Shown here in pieces: positions 45,308 to 54,783 of a stretch of 64,000 nucleotides of DNA. Origin of the DNA: Actinomycetes bacterium (GTDB taxonomy: Bacteria; Actinomycetota; Acidimicrobiia; Acidimicrobiales; Acidimicrobiaceae); the NCBI GenBank assembly GCA_021826315.1, contig JAKAZZ010000006.1, positions 1 to 64,000 of the forward strand. Direction: 5' to 3'. The translations under genes were made by a program, and so were the position numbers. Numbering within the stretch: position 1 is the first letter of the stretch; every line of letters begins with the position of its first letter. The notes under the pieces are model-generated. The model did no database searches. It worked only from the letters and a program-made list of their open reading frames with translations, and was not told the origin of the DNA.

Positions 45308-45512
45308 CTTCTCTGTGCTTATTCAACGAGATCAAATCTAATAACCCAGTACCGGCCACTTATCGAATGTCATGGCAGGTAAACTAAGAGCTATCTTGCA
45401 AACATTTACATGAGCCCCGAAAGGCTGCTCGGACGCATCACGAAAGTGACATCGAGCCGATCTGACGTCGCAAACCACCTACAAAACGTTAGCTAACGCT
45501 AATTCATATTTT

Positions 45513-46526
45513 CTAACGGTGAGCCTCGCGAGACTCATACGCTGCGACAATATCTGAGACGATTCGGTGGCGGACTACGTCGCCCTTGCCAAGATAGACA
45601 AAGCTAATCCCTTCGATCCCATCGAGAATCTTTGCAATATCCGCAAGTCCACTTTTACCACCAGCAAGATCTACTTGGGTAACATCACCAGTTACCACAA
45701 CCTTCGAACCAAATCCGATCCTAGTCAGAAACATTTTCATCTGTTCTGGAGTGGTATTTTGTGCTTCGTCGAGGATAATGAAGCTCGAGTTCAAAGTTCG
45801 ACCACGCATGAATGCCAGTGGCGCAATCTCGATAATGCCCTTTTCAATAAAGCGTGCTACCGTCTCTGGATCCAACATATCGTTTAGGGCGTCGTAAAGG
45901 GGGCGCAGGTAAGGGTCAACCTTGGCCATCAAGTCACCCGGCAAGAAGCCAAGGCGTTCGCCGGCCTCAACTGCCGGTCTCGTCAGTATGATCCGATTCA
46001 CTGACTTATCTTGAAGTGCCTGAACCGCAAGGGCTACAGCTAAGTAGCTCTTTCCCGTACCAGCAGGTCCGATTCCGAAGGTGATGATATTTTCGGCGAT
46101 CGCATCAGTGTACTTCTTTTGCCCTGCAGTCTTGGGTTTGACGTACTTTCCCTTAGTCGAACGCGCAACTCGGCTTGTTAAAACTTCAGATGGTCGGATG
46201 TCGGCACGCACCATATCGATCGATCTCGTTACGACATGCTCGTCTAGAAGTTCACCAGATTCGAGAACAACGACCCATTCATGTATCAGCTTCGAAAGGA
46301 CAGGTGAATCCGGTCCATCGATCGTTAATTGGTTTCCGCGAGCATGTACCTTGGTATTTGGAAAGGCCGCCTCAACCTGCAGGATATTTTTGTCCCCCTG
46401 CCCAAGTAACGAGGTCATAAGCGAATTCGATGGAACGAATATTACTACGGGGTCATTGACTGCCGTACCCTCGGTCACCAAGTCAGCCTCAATCTCAATT
46501 CTCCATTCGACGAAGTATTTAGCCAC
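45513..46526 (-). CDS. phoH: PhoH-like ATPase
   Basis: A 337-residue RNA-associated P-loop ATPase of the PhoH/YbeZ type, which works with YbeY in rRNA processing. It has a KH-like N-terminal region (TSLLGQGDKNILQVEAAFPNTKVHARGNQLTIDG), Walker A GIGPAGTGKSYLAVALAV, then EAGERLGFLPGDLMAKVDPYLRPLYDAL, Walker B SFIILDEAQN, and TGDVTQVDL. The start is GTG 46526, giving a typical length. It begins the phoH-ybeY-CNNM-era series. Confidence 0.94.
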   Translation of the reverse strand: MAKYFVEWRIEIEADLVTEGTAVNDPVVIFVPSNSLMTSLLGQGDKNILQVEAAFPNTKVHARGNQLTIDGPDSPVLSKLIHEWVVVLESGELLDEHVVTRSIDMVRADIRPSEVLTSRVARSTKGKYVKPKTAGQKKYTDAIAENIITFGIGPAGTGKSYLAVALAVQALQDKSVNRIILTRPAVEAGERLGFLPGDLMAKVDPYLRPLYDALNDMLDPETVARFIEKGIIEIAPLAFMRGRTLNSSFIILDEAQNTTPEQMKMFLTRIGFGSKVVVTGDVTQVDLAGGKSGLADIAKILDGIEGISFVYLGKGDVVRHRIVSDIVAAYESREAHR

Positions 46527-46732
46527 AAATGTAACGTACTAAAGCCTACACCTAAGCCTGCAACACATAGAGCCACGGAGCCCTTTCGACAAAGAAGGCT
46601 TTTCGCCCTGGAAAATCCATCGAATGAAAGCATTGAGGTCGCTTTTCTAGCTTCGATCGCAAATTTGAGTTACAATTCAAATCCGATCGATCGCCAATTT
46701 CGCGCCTCACACAATCACCATTCCATCGAAAG

Positions 46733-47290
46733 ATGACGAGGTATCAAGCTATGGACGAGAAATTCTTTGATGCACCAGGCTACTTTCTTGACAGGCACAA
46801 CGTAGATGAGCTAGCACAACTAAGACGTGATAGCAGAGGCGATGAAAAATTCCAATTGATTGCATCAATTGAGACATCGTCGATAGACAAGGTCATCCAC
46901 TTCGCCCGAACATCGCGTCAGCAAATTGAAATTACCATCGTTGGGGCGGAGTCACCACTTTCAGGCGAAGTGATAGACCACTTCAGTGATGGACTCTCAA
47001 TTCGAGGAGGTCAAAGGAGTAGAGTCCACTTCGTACCGCGGCGCAAAATTAGTACGATCCGATATCGGGGGGACTTTATATTGCCTATCGACTTCGAGGT
47101 TGAGCCAAATCCAATGTGGATCTTCATATCAAACCAATTCTTAGATCAAGAAGTAGTTGCCTACTCATGGGGTAAGCGCCACGAAGGGATACTCTACGGC
47201 GTGGGAGATGAGATCGTTACATTAAAGTCAAAGGGGCGATTCGATAGAGTCGCCCTACGCATTCGCGATATCGATCAGATTGAAACATAG
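46733..47290 (+). CDS. Hypothetical cytoplasmic protein
   Basis: A 185-residue soluble protein without a signal or membrane segment. The first 30 residues are charged (MTRYQAMDEKFFDAPGYFLD). The rest is rich in beta strands: IEITIVGAESPLSG, RSRVHFVPRRKISTIRYRGD, MWIFISN, EGILYGVGDEIVTL and VALRIRDIDQIE. This looks like a small beta-barrel pair. I do not recognise the family. The second ATG at 46751 is an alternative start. It is convergent with the HTH gene to the right, with a short GGAAAGAT/ATCTTTCC hairpin at 47345-47361 between them. Confidence 0.6.
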   Translation: MTRYQAMDEKFFDAPGYFLDRHNVDELAQLRRDSRGDEKFQLIASIETSSIDKVIHFARTSRQQIEITIVGAESPLSGEVIDHFSDGLSIRGGQRSRVHFVPRRKISTIRYRGDFILPIDFEVEPNPMWIFISNQFLDQEVVAYSWGKRHEGILYGVGDEIVTLKSKGRFDRVALRIRDIDQIET

Positions 47291-47400
47291 TTGAATATCT
47301 GTAGCTGCGATCGAGAATGGGCTAGATGGTCTTCTCCATCCTCAGGAAAGATCATCTTTCCATTGCTCAATTAGAGAACTTCTGGTGATTGTACGAAGTT

Positions 47401-47922
47401 CTAAAGGTCAGGCGGGTCTTCGCGCTCTGGTGTTGCCTCACTTACGATCTCTCCATCCGAAGTCGAATCGTCTACGACCCCTTCACTATGAATCGACTCA
47501 TCGGAGACCTCTGCCAAATAGTCGTCGTCGAAGTCATCATCAGAAAGTACCTTATCAATGGCCTCAAGCGACTTTAGAACTCGCTCTCGTTCCTCTTGAA
47601 GTAGGAATTTAGCTCGAAGATGAGCAGCGGTCATACTACGCTCCCTCGGAATTGAGGGGGACTCACTAGCTTTTTTGGCGACTTCAATCGGCTCACGACG
47701 GCGGAGAAGCTGGTTCAATTCTCCCTTTGCTATGCGCTGACCTTCGAGAAACTCAAGGACATCTTCGTACCTCAAGCGAATTACCCTGCCCATATGGTAA
47801 GCCGCTAACGCTCCATCGTCTATGAACTTGTATAGAGTTTGCAGAGATACCCCAAGGTAGGATGCGGCCTCCTTCGAAGACATCCAATTGATCTCTGCTC
47901 TGTTTGCATCTTTTTCGCCCAT
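47401..47922 (-). CDS. Excisionase/BldC-type helix-turn-helix protein with acidic tail
   Basis: A 173-residue protein. Residues 13-60 are an excisionase-family winged HTH, WMSSKEAASYLGVSLQTLYKFIDDGALAAYHMGRVIRLRYEDVLEFLE, related to the small MerR-like BldC regulators. The central part is a predicted coiled coil (FLLQEERERVLKSLEAIDKVL), and the last 45 residues are strongly acidic. BldC-type proteins bind direct repeats cooperatively, but the targets here are unknown. ATG 47922 is clear. The head resembles that of the CarH-like gene at 37641. Confidence 0.75.
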   Translation of the reverse strand: MGEKDANRAEINWMSSKEAASYLGVSLQTLYKFIDDGALAAYHMGRVIRLRYEDVLEFLEGQRIAKGELNQLLRRREPIEVAKKASESPSIPRERSMTAAHLRAKFLLQEERERVLKSLEAIDKVLSDDDFDDDYLAEVSDESIHSEGVVDDSTSDGEIVSEATPEREDPPDL

Positions 47923-48136
47923 AGTGATCCCCTATTTACGGCACTTCTACCAGTTCCAACAGTGGTGGACAAGATTTGTCAATATCTTTAATTCAGATTA
48001 CCCCAAGATGTACTTGAGCTATTTGGTAAATATCAAATAATTTCATAATTTGAATACCTTTCCTACTTCAGTGATATACCATGAAAGACATCGAAATTGC
48101 TCATGCCTCACAATAAGCGCCACGAACATCGCAGAA

Positions 48137-48856
48137 ATGGCAACAGCAATGAAGACTTCCACGAAATTCCGACCACTGCGCGAAATCCGCACTGCTAAAC
48201 CAAAGCAACGCAATGGAACGATCACCTCTCTCGCATTCGCACTCATTGCCCTTGTAGCCTCGGTTTACTCGATATCCACTAACTCTCGCACATCAGGAGT
48301 AACCGGATACCTAGCAATCGCGACCGCCACCATTACTCCAGGGAGGCTCATCAGACCATCACAAGTACAGATCGAAAAGGTCACCTCGGTATCACCCCTA
48401 GCCTTTTCCACACCCGCGGAGGCCCTATCCAAAGTTGTGGGAACCGAAAGCAGTACCACCATTACCGCTGGATCGATCATCGCATTGAGCGAACTCATTC
48501 AATCAGGGGCAGGAACTGCAGATCGCATACTCTCCTTTGCTCTACCTCTAAGTCACGCAGCGGGAGGCCTCATTGCAGCAGGCGATAGGATTGACATCCT
48601 CGCGAATGAAGGTAATGGCGCTAATCAAGTTACGGTCGCCCTGGCTCGGGGGGTCAAGGTCGTAGCGGTCAATATTCCAAATGCGTCAATTTCTACGCCA
48701 GCCGACCCTAATATCACAGTTACCGTTGCCATCTCGTCCTCGTTGACAACGATGATGGTAGTAAATGGCTTAACATCCAACAGCCTCTACGTCGTCCTAT
48801 CCAATCGTGCCACCACTCCAAACGACAGCGGCATCTACATTCCATCGTTGGGATAA
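48137..48856 (+). CDS. cpaB: SAF-domain protein, CpaB/RcpC-like
   Basis: A roughly 239-residue membrane-anchored protein of the Tad/Flp pilus type. A basic cytosolic head (RPLREIRTAKPKQRNG) is followed by one helix (LAFALIALVASVYSI), then an SAF domain ATATITPGRLIRPSQVQIEKV...GTESSTTITAGSIIALSEL, and a C-terminal CpaB region, LPLSHAAGGLIAAGDRIDIL. CpaB proteins stabilise the pilus assembly in the envelope. The start is uncertain between ATG 48137 and 48149, and no good ribosome site is visible. Seven bases separate it from the CpaE-like gene. Confidence 0.8.
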   Translation: MATAMKTSTKFRPLREIRTAKPKQRNGTITSLAFALIALVASVYSISTNSRTSGVTGYLAIATATITPGRLIRPSQVQIEKVTSVSPLAFSTPAEALSKVVGTESSTTITAGSIIALSELIQSGAGTADRILSFALPLSHAAGGLIAAGDRIDILANEGNGANQVTVALARGVKVVAVNIPNASISTPADPNITVTVAISSSLTTMMVVNGLTSNSLYVVLSNRATTPNDSGIYIPSLG

Positions 48857-48863
48857 CGAAGTG

Positions 48864-51512
48864 ATGGCTGACATACTCGTTCTAGCAAATGGCAACTCAA
48901 AATGGGTCCGAGACGTAAACCGAATCGTAAGTGGCTATCCATACCGCGTGACCCTCAAGGTCTTCTTTGACGAAGGCGAATTCAAAGCAGCAATCGCCGA
49001 CGAAGGTAAGGTCGCCCTAGTTTCTTCCTACTTCTACAACGAAGTTACAGCTAAGTGGCTAACGTCGATTGCCACTATCCGCCTCTACGTAGTTGGGGAG
49101 GTAGAGATCTTGCGTATTGAAAGAACAGGGACACATACCAAAGTAACCATGGATGAGATGACCTCGGTACTGATTCTCGAAGATCTAAAGCTCGCATCAC
49201 GCAAGCATCCGCAGATCCAAGGAACACCTAAACCTCGGAGAGAGGAATACCAACCGTTAAACCAGCCAGCTCATACAACAGTAGATCCTTTTGAGATCAG
49301 GGGAGAAATTAATGTTCGAGAAACGAAAGACAAAAGTGACGCCCGAGGCAAACCGCTAAGGGGCAATTCGAAGGCCAAAGGCGACGATCTCTACCAGCAA
49401 GATGCCGGCCGAATTGAAATAAATCACCCAACTTTTGACCACGACGCAGGAGTCAACTGGGTATTTGATCCAACCGAATCGGAGAGTAATCCTTCGGCGA
49501 AACGGTCCGAGATCATCTTCCTAGATATTGCCGAGAGGTGGCAGACATTGGAAAAAGGGGCGCCAACGAAGGGCGATAACGCCAACCAATCCCAACTAGG
49601 AGCCCAGCCCCAGCCAGATGCGAGTGGCAGCGATGGGTCCTTCAATGAATGGACCGAAGCTAAGTTCGCAGAGTACCTAGCCGACTTGCCAGACGCATCC
49701 CCTGCGGACGTTTTAGCGGGTGCCCTTTGGAGGTTAGACGATTTCGAAAGTGGCAATTCAAAAGCGGAATGGGAAAGTGAGTGGAAAGATCCGAGAGCGA
49801 TCGATGACGGTGCAGTCGACCCCTTCAGTCATCATCGCGACCACTTCATTCCGAACATGCCAGAGGGTAAAGGTCTCAGAAGGGATTCGGAATCATCGCA
49901 GGCTTCAATAGAAGAGTTGAATGAATCGAACTCCAACGAAGGACCGAGCCAATGGCAAAATCGAAGCGCTACTCCATCTAGTTCCAACGGTAGCAACATC
50001 AGCTCCGCCGACATGGGGTTGAGAAACAATACGGCAAAGGTTCCGTTGATCCCCAAAGGCAGGCTCGGAGAGGGAGCAGTCGAGAGTACTTTCGGAGGAA
50101 AACTCTTTGACGACTCCGACGCCACCTATGACCGATGGGGCGGACAACATTGGCCTACCACATCCAAATCCGAAGCAGCCTTCGCAGAACCAACGCCGTG
50201 GCCGATCGAGCAGGAGCAGATGGTAACCAATACGGGCGAAAAGTCACCTGAGCTGAACGCTCCTGAGGCAGGCCACCGCAAAAGAACGAGACGAGAGCCA
50301 AAGCAACCAAAGGCTAACGTGGGCAAACTCTCCGATGACTACCAAAAAAAGACTACGACCACGACCTCTCCAGATCCACGTGCGGCCATTAATAGGGCGC
50401 CCAAGGGCGAGAAGTCGTCTCTATCGTCACTCCTATCAACATTCAAAGTGCGCTCTCTCAACTCAGAGATCGAGGGAGGAACCGAGGGTGACACAGAGGA
50501 AGTAGGTAATCCACCAAAAACAATAATGAAGTACCGCCTTGGAAGCGGAAATTTAGGAAAGGAGCTCAAATTCAAAGGGGAAGAACCCCTCGGCCTGGCA
50601 ATTGGCGTACTAGGCGTCGGTGGATCTGGTGCATCCACAATCGCGATGGCAGTTGCTCAATCCTTTGCCGGAGAACACCGCGTCAACCTGATCGACTTAG
50701 TCGTCGAGGGAAGTCAAAGAATGTACCATGACATTGACATAGTGCAACCTGGCGTAACTGAAGCGATCGCTGGAAGTCGAGTTATGAACGTCGGAGACGA
50801 TTACTTTGAGCGATTCAAAATTCCAATTCTCGAACGGGGATACCTTCTAATGCTCTCGATATCACACCAAAACCAACTTGAGGCACTTCGACGAAGTGAC
50901 TTAGGAGAGGCCATCGAGAGATTAAAGAGAACGAGTGACATCACCATCTTTGACCTAGATCCCGATTTTGCCTCCGGATCGATTCGAGAATCGGCAACTA
51001 TCACTCCAACGGCACCAACCGAAGAGGTGCTCCGCGAGATCGATGCCGTCATCATCGTCGTCAATGAAGACTACCGAAGCCTACATCGTGGAGTCAACCT
51101 TGGAAGGCGACTGATCGATGAGGGTTTCAGCGCATCGCAGATAGCTATCATAAACAATGACAACCACCAAAGCACCCCTTCTTCGATTCGACAGATTAGA
51201 AAACTCCCCGCATTGCTTCAGGAATACGGCCCGCAACGTCAAACGGAGAAAACAGAGGCTATGGATTCAGCTAGATCACTGCGCGAAGACGTACCGAATG
51301 GATCTCGCAGCCCAATTTACATTGATGTACCTTATAGCAAAGAGGTGGCAAAGATCCATGAAGAGGTTCGCCCGTTTACGGCGAGCTTTCTGAAGAAACT
51401 TCAACCCGTGATTCAATTCTGCGCCAACGCCCGTAGCTTTTCGAGTGAACGCGCTATCACTAACGACGACTTTGCCTTAGTTAGGCCGCAAAGGAAGGTA
51501 GGTCCCAAATAG
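48864..51512 (+). CDS. CpaE/TadZ-like protein with long acidic linker and degenerate P-loop
   Basis: An 882-residue protein starting at ATG 48864. The first 115 residues form an alpha/beta domain like the pseudo-receiver head of CpaE. Residues of about 115-565 are polar, rich in Ser, Glu, Asp, Asn and Pro, and look disordered. From about 570 a ParA/MinD-like ATPase fold begins, ILGVLGVGGSGAST-like (GVGGSGAST at 584-592), then VNLIDLVVEGSQRMYHDIDIV, ITIFDLDPDF, and VIIVVNEDYRS. Both lysines of the deviant Walker A (KGGxGKT) are absent, so nucleotide hydrolysis is doubtful. TadZ proteins place the pilus machine at the cell pole. CpaE relatives are typically 250-550 residues. Confidence 0.75.
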   Translation: MADILVLANGNSKWVRDVNRIVSGYPYRVTLKVFFDEGEFKAAIADEGKVALVSSYFYNEVTAKWLTSIATIRLYVVGEVEILRIERTGTHTKVTMDEMTSVLILEDLKLASRKHPQIQGTPKPRREEYQPLNQPAHTTVDPFEIRGEINVRETKDKSDARGKPLRGNSKAKGDDLYQQDAGRIEINHPTFDHDAGVNWVFDPTESESNPSAKRSEIIFLDIAERWQTLEKGAPTKGDNANQSQLGAQPQPDASGSDGSFNEWTEAKFAEYLADLPDASPADVLAGALWRLDDFESGNSKAEWESEWKDPRAIDDGAVDPFSHHRDHFIPNMPEGKGLRRDSESSQASIEELNESNSNEGPSQWQNRSATPSSSNGSNISSADMGLRNNTAKVPLIPKGRLGEGAVESTFGGKLFDDSDATYDRWGGQHWPTTSKSEAAFAEPTPWPIEQEQMVTNTGEKSPELNAPEAGHRKRTRREPKQPKANVGKLSDDYQKKTTTTTSPDPRAAINRAPKGEKSSLSSLLSTFKVRSLNSEIEGGTEGDTEEVGNPPKTIMKYRLGSGNLGKELKFKGEEPLGLAIGVLGVGGSGASTIAMAVAQSFAGEHRVNLIDLVVEGSQRMYHDIDIVQPGVTEAIAGSRVMNVGDDYFERFKIPILERGYLLMLSISHQNQLEALRRSDLGEAIERLKRTSDITIFDLDPDFASGSIRESATITPTAPTEEVLREIDAVIIVVNEDYRSLHRGVNLGRRLIDEGFSASQIAIINNDNHQSTPSSIRQIRKLPALLQEYGPQRQTEKTEAMDSARSLREDVPNGSRSPIYIDVPYSKEVAKIHEEVRPFTASFLKKLQPVIQFCANARSFSSERAITNDDFALVRPQRKVGPK

Positions 51513-51554
51513 TGTGTCATCGACGGAGGTAAATACCGATAAGGCAACCCTGCA

Positions 51555-52463
51555 TCATAGATTGTCGATGGAGAAGGCCGACTCGAACGATAAGCTACCG
51601 GCTTCGCCAACGAGCGAATATCGGTCAGCTTCTTCAACAAGGTACCCTCGCTCACGAAGGGTAGCAAGTGCAGCGAGAGTCGAAAGCTTTGCAGCAAACT
51701 TTAATGTATTCGAGATCGAATCACCGTAAATCTTCTCAACGATCTCGTGTACGTCCGCACTGTCATCAGCTAGAAAGCTGATCAACTGGGTCATGCGCGC
51801 TTTGCGGTGGCCGAGATAGAAGGAAAGAACGTCGTCGATTCGCTCTCCTACTATCTCTGGACCGTGGCCTGGTAGCGCAACCCTCTTTTCAACGTCAAAG
51901 AGTCGAAGTATCGATCGAATATAGGAAGACAAGTTGCCATCTGGGTGAGCAACCACCGAAGTTCCTCGCCCCAAGACGTGATCTCCGGTCAAAAGCGCCC
52001 CATCATTTGTTAGAAATGCAAGGTGGTCTCCCGTGTGGCCCGGCGTCTCTATGACACTGATCTTAAGGTCACCCGATTCAAGATGAGAACCCTCAGATAT
52101 TACTCGTACGCCGTTTCCTCCGCTAGCTCCGTACAACGGTGCATCAAAGTGGTGGGACCAACTCTTAGCAGCTTCGGAGTGGTCGAAGTGGCCGTGGGTA
52201 AGTAGGACACCCTCAACTTCGATTCCATCGCTGCGAAGAACCTCTTCAACCCTCTTTAAGTGTTCGTCGATCGAGGGGCCAGGGTCTACGATAAATGCAC
52301 CGCGGGTCGAGCGAAGAATATAAGTGTTCGTTCCATCGAGAGTCATAGGTGAGGGATTTGGTGCCAAAACTCGAATAGCGAACTCTCCGAATGTACTAAC
52401 CTTAGGTATCTGACCAAATCTAACAACGTCGACCCGCGGGTCATCACTTCTCATTTGTACCAT
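51555..52463 (-). CDS. MBL-fold metallo-hydrolase (LACTB2-like)
   Basis: A 302-residue metallo-beta-lactamase-fold hydrolase. The metal site is THGHFDHSEAA, with later ligands in ETPGHTGDHLAFL, LLTGDHVLG and ALPGHGPEI. The N-terminus carries PNPSPMTLDGTNTYIL, typical of the LACTB2/beta-lactamase-like group, and a winged-helix-like tail (TLAALATLRERGYLVEE) follows. Substrate class is unknown, either nuclease or thioesterase. It is convergent with the CpaE-like gene and about 43 bases from it. The ATG at 52463 is accepted, with ATG 52454 in frame behind it. Confidence 0.85.
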   Translation of the reverse strand: MVQMRSDDPRVDVVRFGQIPKVSTFGEFAIRVLAPNPSPMTLDGTNTYILRSTRGAFIVDPGPSIDEHLKRVEEVLRSDGIEVEGVLLTHGHFDHSEAAKSWSHHFDAPLYGASGGNGVRVISEGSHLESGDLKISVIETPGHTGDHLAFLTNDGALLTGDHVLGRGTSVVAHPDGNLSSYIRSILRLFDVEKRVALPGHGPEIVGERIDDVLSFYLGHRKARMTQLISFLADDSADVHEIVEKIYGDSISNTLKFAAKLSTLAALATLRERGYLVEEADRYSLVGEAGSLSFESAFSIDNL

Positions 52464-52892
52464 CGCGAGTTACCACTCTCTAAAACACTGAAAACATTTT
52501 CGTATTCGAGCTATCACTCTAGTTGAAAGTTGTAACCCATTATCAGGGTTAGCCTACTTCGCATTCAGACAGCTATAAGGGCAAGCTTCATCTTAACTCG
52601 AATATATTCACCCATTTTCGCCCGATTTCGGAGGGGGAAAATCCCTAGCGAAACGCAAACGGAAAAAAAGTATCAATAGCCCTCTATAGACGAAGGAAAG
52701 TACGCACTTTCGGATGCTTCAAAGCAGATACCTGCATCCGAGCGACAAGTCGACATAACACACGATACGGATCGCAACCGGATCGCAATGACGGTCAAAT
52801 GTGCATTCACTGTAAGGAGATTCCTCATTCGACCCTCACACTAAGTTACAAAATTACTTTCCGCACAGCACTACCTTGCCGAGGCCGCCCCT
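52464..52892. other. Intergenic interval
   Basis: About 430 bases between the MFS stop and the MBL-fold start, both on the minus strand. No open frame of interest was found. A promoter for the hydrolase gene should be near 52500. Confidence 0.35.
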
Positions 52893-54578
52893 TTAGTTAG
52901 CATCTTCGTGAACGAACTTCTTGCCCCTGAAAAATGATGCCGCAGCCGCCACTAAACACAGGATCAGAGCAACTGTAAAGGCGATACTTAATCCCGACTT
53001 GAAAGCTGATGATATCAAGTGAGGGAAGTAGGAATTTGAGGTGATCTTGTGAACCACCGACGATGGAAGCGTTGAAAGGGACGGTCCTAGGAGTGTCTTT
53101 ATTGGGTTGAATCCGAGAAATGCCCCGAATAATGAGGCGACAGCTGGAAGATGGGCGATGTAATTGGCCGATGAGGCCGAAACTCCCGATGATGTTAGTC
53201 CGTTGTATAGTTCGCTCGGAAGCGATGAGGACAATCCCGCGATCATCAGTGAGAAGAATATACCTATCGACAGAACCTGGCCTGTATTGGTCAAAGTCGC
53301 CAACATGCCAGATGCAGTTCCTCTCGCATTCGCTGAAACACTATTCATGACAGCTGAGGAGTTCGGTGCTGCAAAGAGTCCAAATCCAATGCCGTTCACG
53401 AGGAGAATTGGCGCAAACACGAAGTAGGAAAAGTTAACTGGTAGGAGAATTAATGCGAAAAACGAAGCACCTGCGACGACCATTCCAACCGTTGCGAATG
53501 CCCTTGCGCCGAAGCGATCCGACAGGTAACCCGAAACCGGCCCTGAGATCAAAAATCCAATCGTTAGGGGGAGCAAGTAGATACCAGCCCAAAGAGGAGT
53601 TTGAGCGAACGAATAACCATGCAGAGGTAGCCAGATCCCTTGCAGCCATAGGATCAACATGAACTGAAGACCACCACGACCGATCGCCGCCAAAAGGTTT
53701 GCAAGATTGCCCGCAGCAAAGGCTCGCGTCCGAAAGAGGTTCACCTTCAACATCGGCTCTTCAACCTTATTCTCGACGATAAAGAAGACGACCAAGAGGG
53801 CTACGCCGCCTATCAATTCACCCAGGATTGTCGGGGTACCCCAACTCATGGTATGCCCCTTCGTTGGCTGAATGCCATAACTTATCGCGATAAGGATCAG
53901 GATCAACGAAGCTGCGAATAGGACAGAACCAATGTAGTCGATCTTGACCCTACGACGAGGAGCCACATCCTTGAGCTTGTAAAAAGCCCAGACTGTACCA
54001 AAGATACCAAATGGAACGGAAACTATAAAGACTGCTCTCCAATTGATATCGGCGAGAACTCCACCTGCTATCAAACCGATGAACGCACCCGACAGGCCAG
54101 CAACTTGGTTGATACCAAGCGCAGTGCCTCGTCGCTCAGGAGGAAAGGTGTCTGCAATAATTGCATTAGCGTTTGCGAATAGGAACGCACCGCCGATACC
54201 TTGGACGATCCTCATGACAACCAAATAGAGCGCTGCACCCGAACCCTTCCCTGGCGTTAAGGAGAGTGCAACCGAACCAACCGTAAATATCGCAAAGCCC
54301 AAGGTAAATAACTTTGCGCGTCCAACGATGTCTCCCAAGCGGCCAAGCGAAACCACCAACACCGCCGAGGCGACCGAAAAACCAAGAAGCATCCAGAGCA
54401 GGTACGACACGTTCGACGGAGCGAGCGGATTCAGTGCTATGCCTCTAAATATCGCCGGCAAGGCGATAATCACTATCGAGTAGTTCAGAAAGGCCATAAA
54501 GACGCCAAGTGTGGTATTCGAAAGAACCAAGGCCTGATAGCGACGATTCTTTCGTAGCTCTAAATCAGCCTCAGTCAT
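52893..54578 (-). CDS. MFS drug/proton antiporter, DHA2-type (EmrB/QacA)
   Basis: A 561-residue exporter with 14 predicted helices. Marks include LGVFMAFLNYSIVIIALPAI (motif D1), SLGRLGDIVGRAKLFTLGF (motif A), the GFAIFTVGSVALSLT helix and GTALGINQVAGLSGAFIGLIAGGVL (motif C, antiporter). A second copy of motif A appears as SGYLSDRFGARAFA. DHA2 carriers expel drugs or organic acids, and the substrate here is unknown. I use ATG 54578. An in-frame start at 54608 adds ten residues. It is divergent from the tadA operon. Confidence 0.88.
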   Translation of the reverse strand: MTEADLELRKNRRYQALVLSNTTLGVFMAFLNYSIVIIALPAIFRGIALNPLAPSNVSYLLWMLLGFSVASAVLVVSLGRLGDIVGRAKLFTLGFAIFTVGSVALSLTPGKGSGAALYLVVMRIVQGIGGAFLFANANAIIADTFPPERRGTALGINQVAGLSGAFIGLIAGGVLADINWRAVFIVSVPFGIFGTVWAFYKLKDVAPRRRVKIDYIGSVLFAASLILILIAISYGIQPTKGHTMSWGTPTILGELIGGVALLVVFFIVENKVEEPMLKVNLFRTRAFAAGNLANLLAAIGRGGLQFMLILWLQGIWLPLHGYSFAQTPLWAGIYLLPLTIGFLISGPVSGYLSDRFGARAFATVGMVVAGASFFALILLPVNFSYFVFAPILLVNGIGFGLFAAPNSSAVMNSVSANARGTASGMLATLTNTGQVLSIGIFFSLMIAGLSSSLPSELYNGLTSSGVSASSANYIAHLPAVASLFGAFLGFNPIKTLLGPSLSTLPSSVVHKITSNSYFPHLISSAFKSGLSIAFTVALILCLVAAAASFFRGKKFVHEDAN

Positions 54579-54783
54579 GGAATCAGTTTTAACCAAAGAA
54601 AACACCAAACCTTGTTAATTACCTATCATTCACTTTAGTTGCATGTAACACACAACTATATGAATTTATTCTCTGAGAAAAAAGTCACGATTTGATGTGT
54701 GTCATCTATTTCCATGTGATATCGTTCTAAACGATACTAAACCTCGCCTCGAGCCTCGCCGTAGTAACATTTCCGGAGGCATC

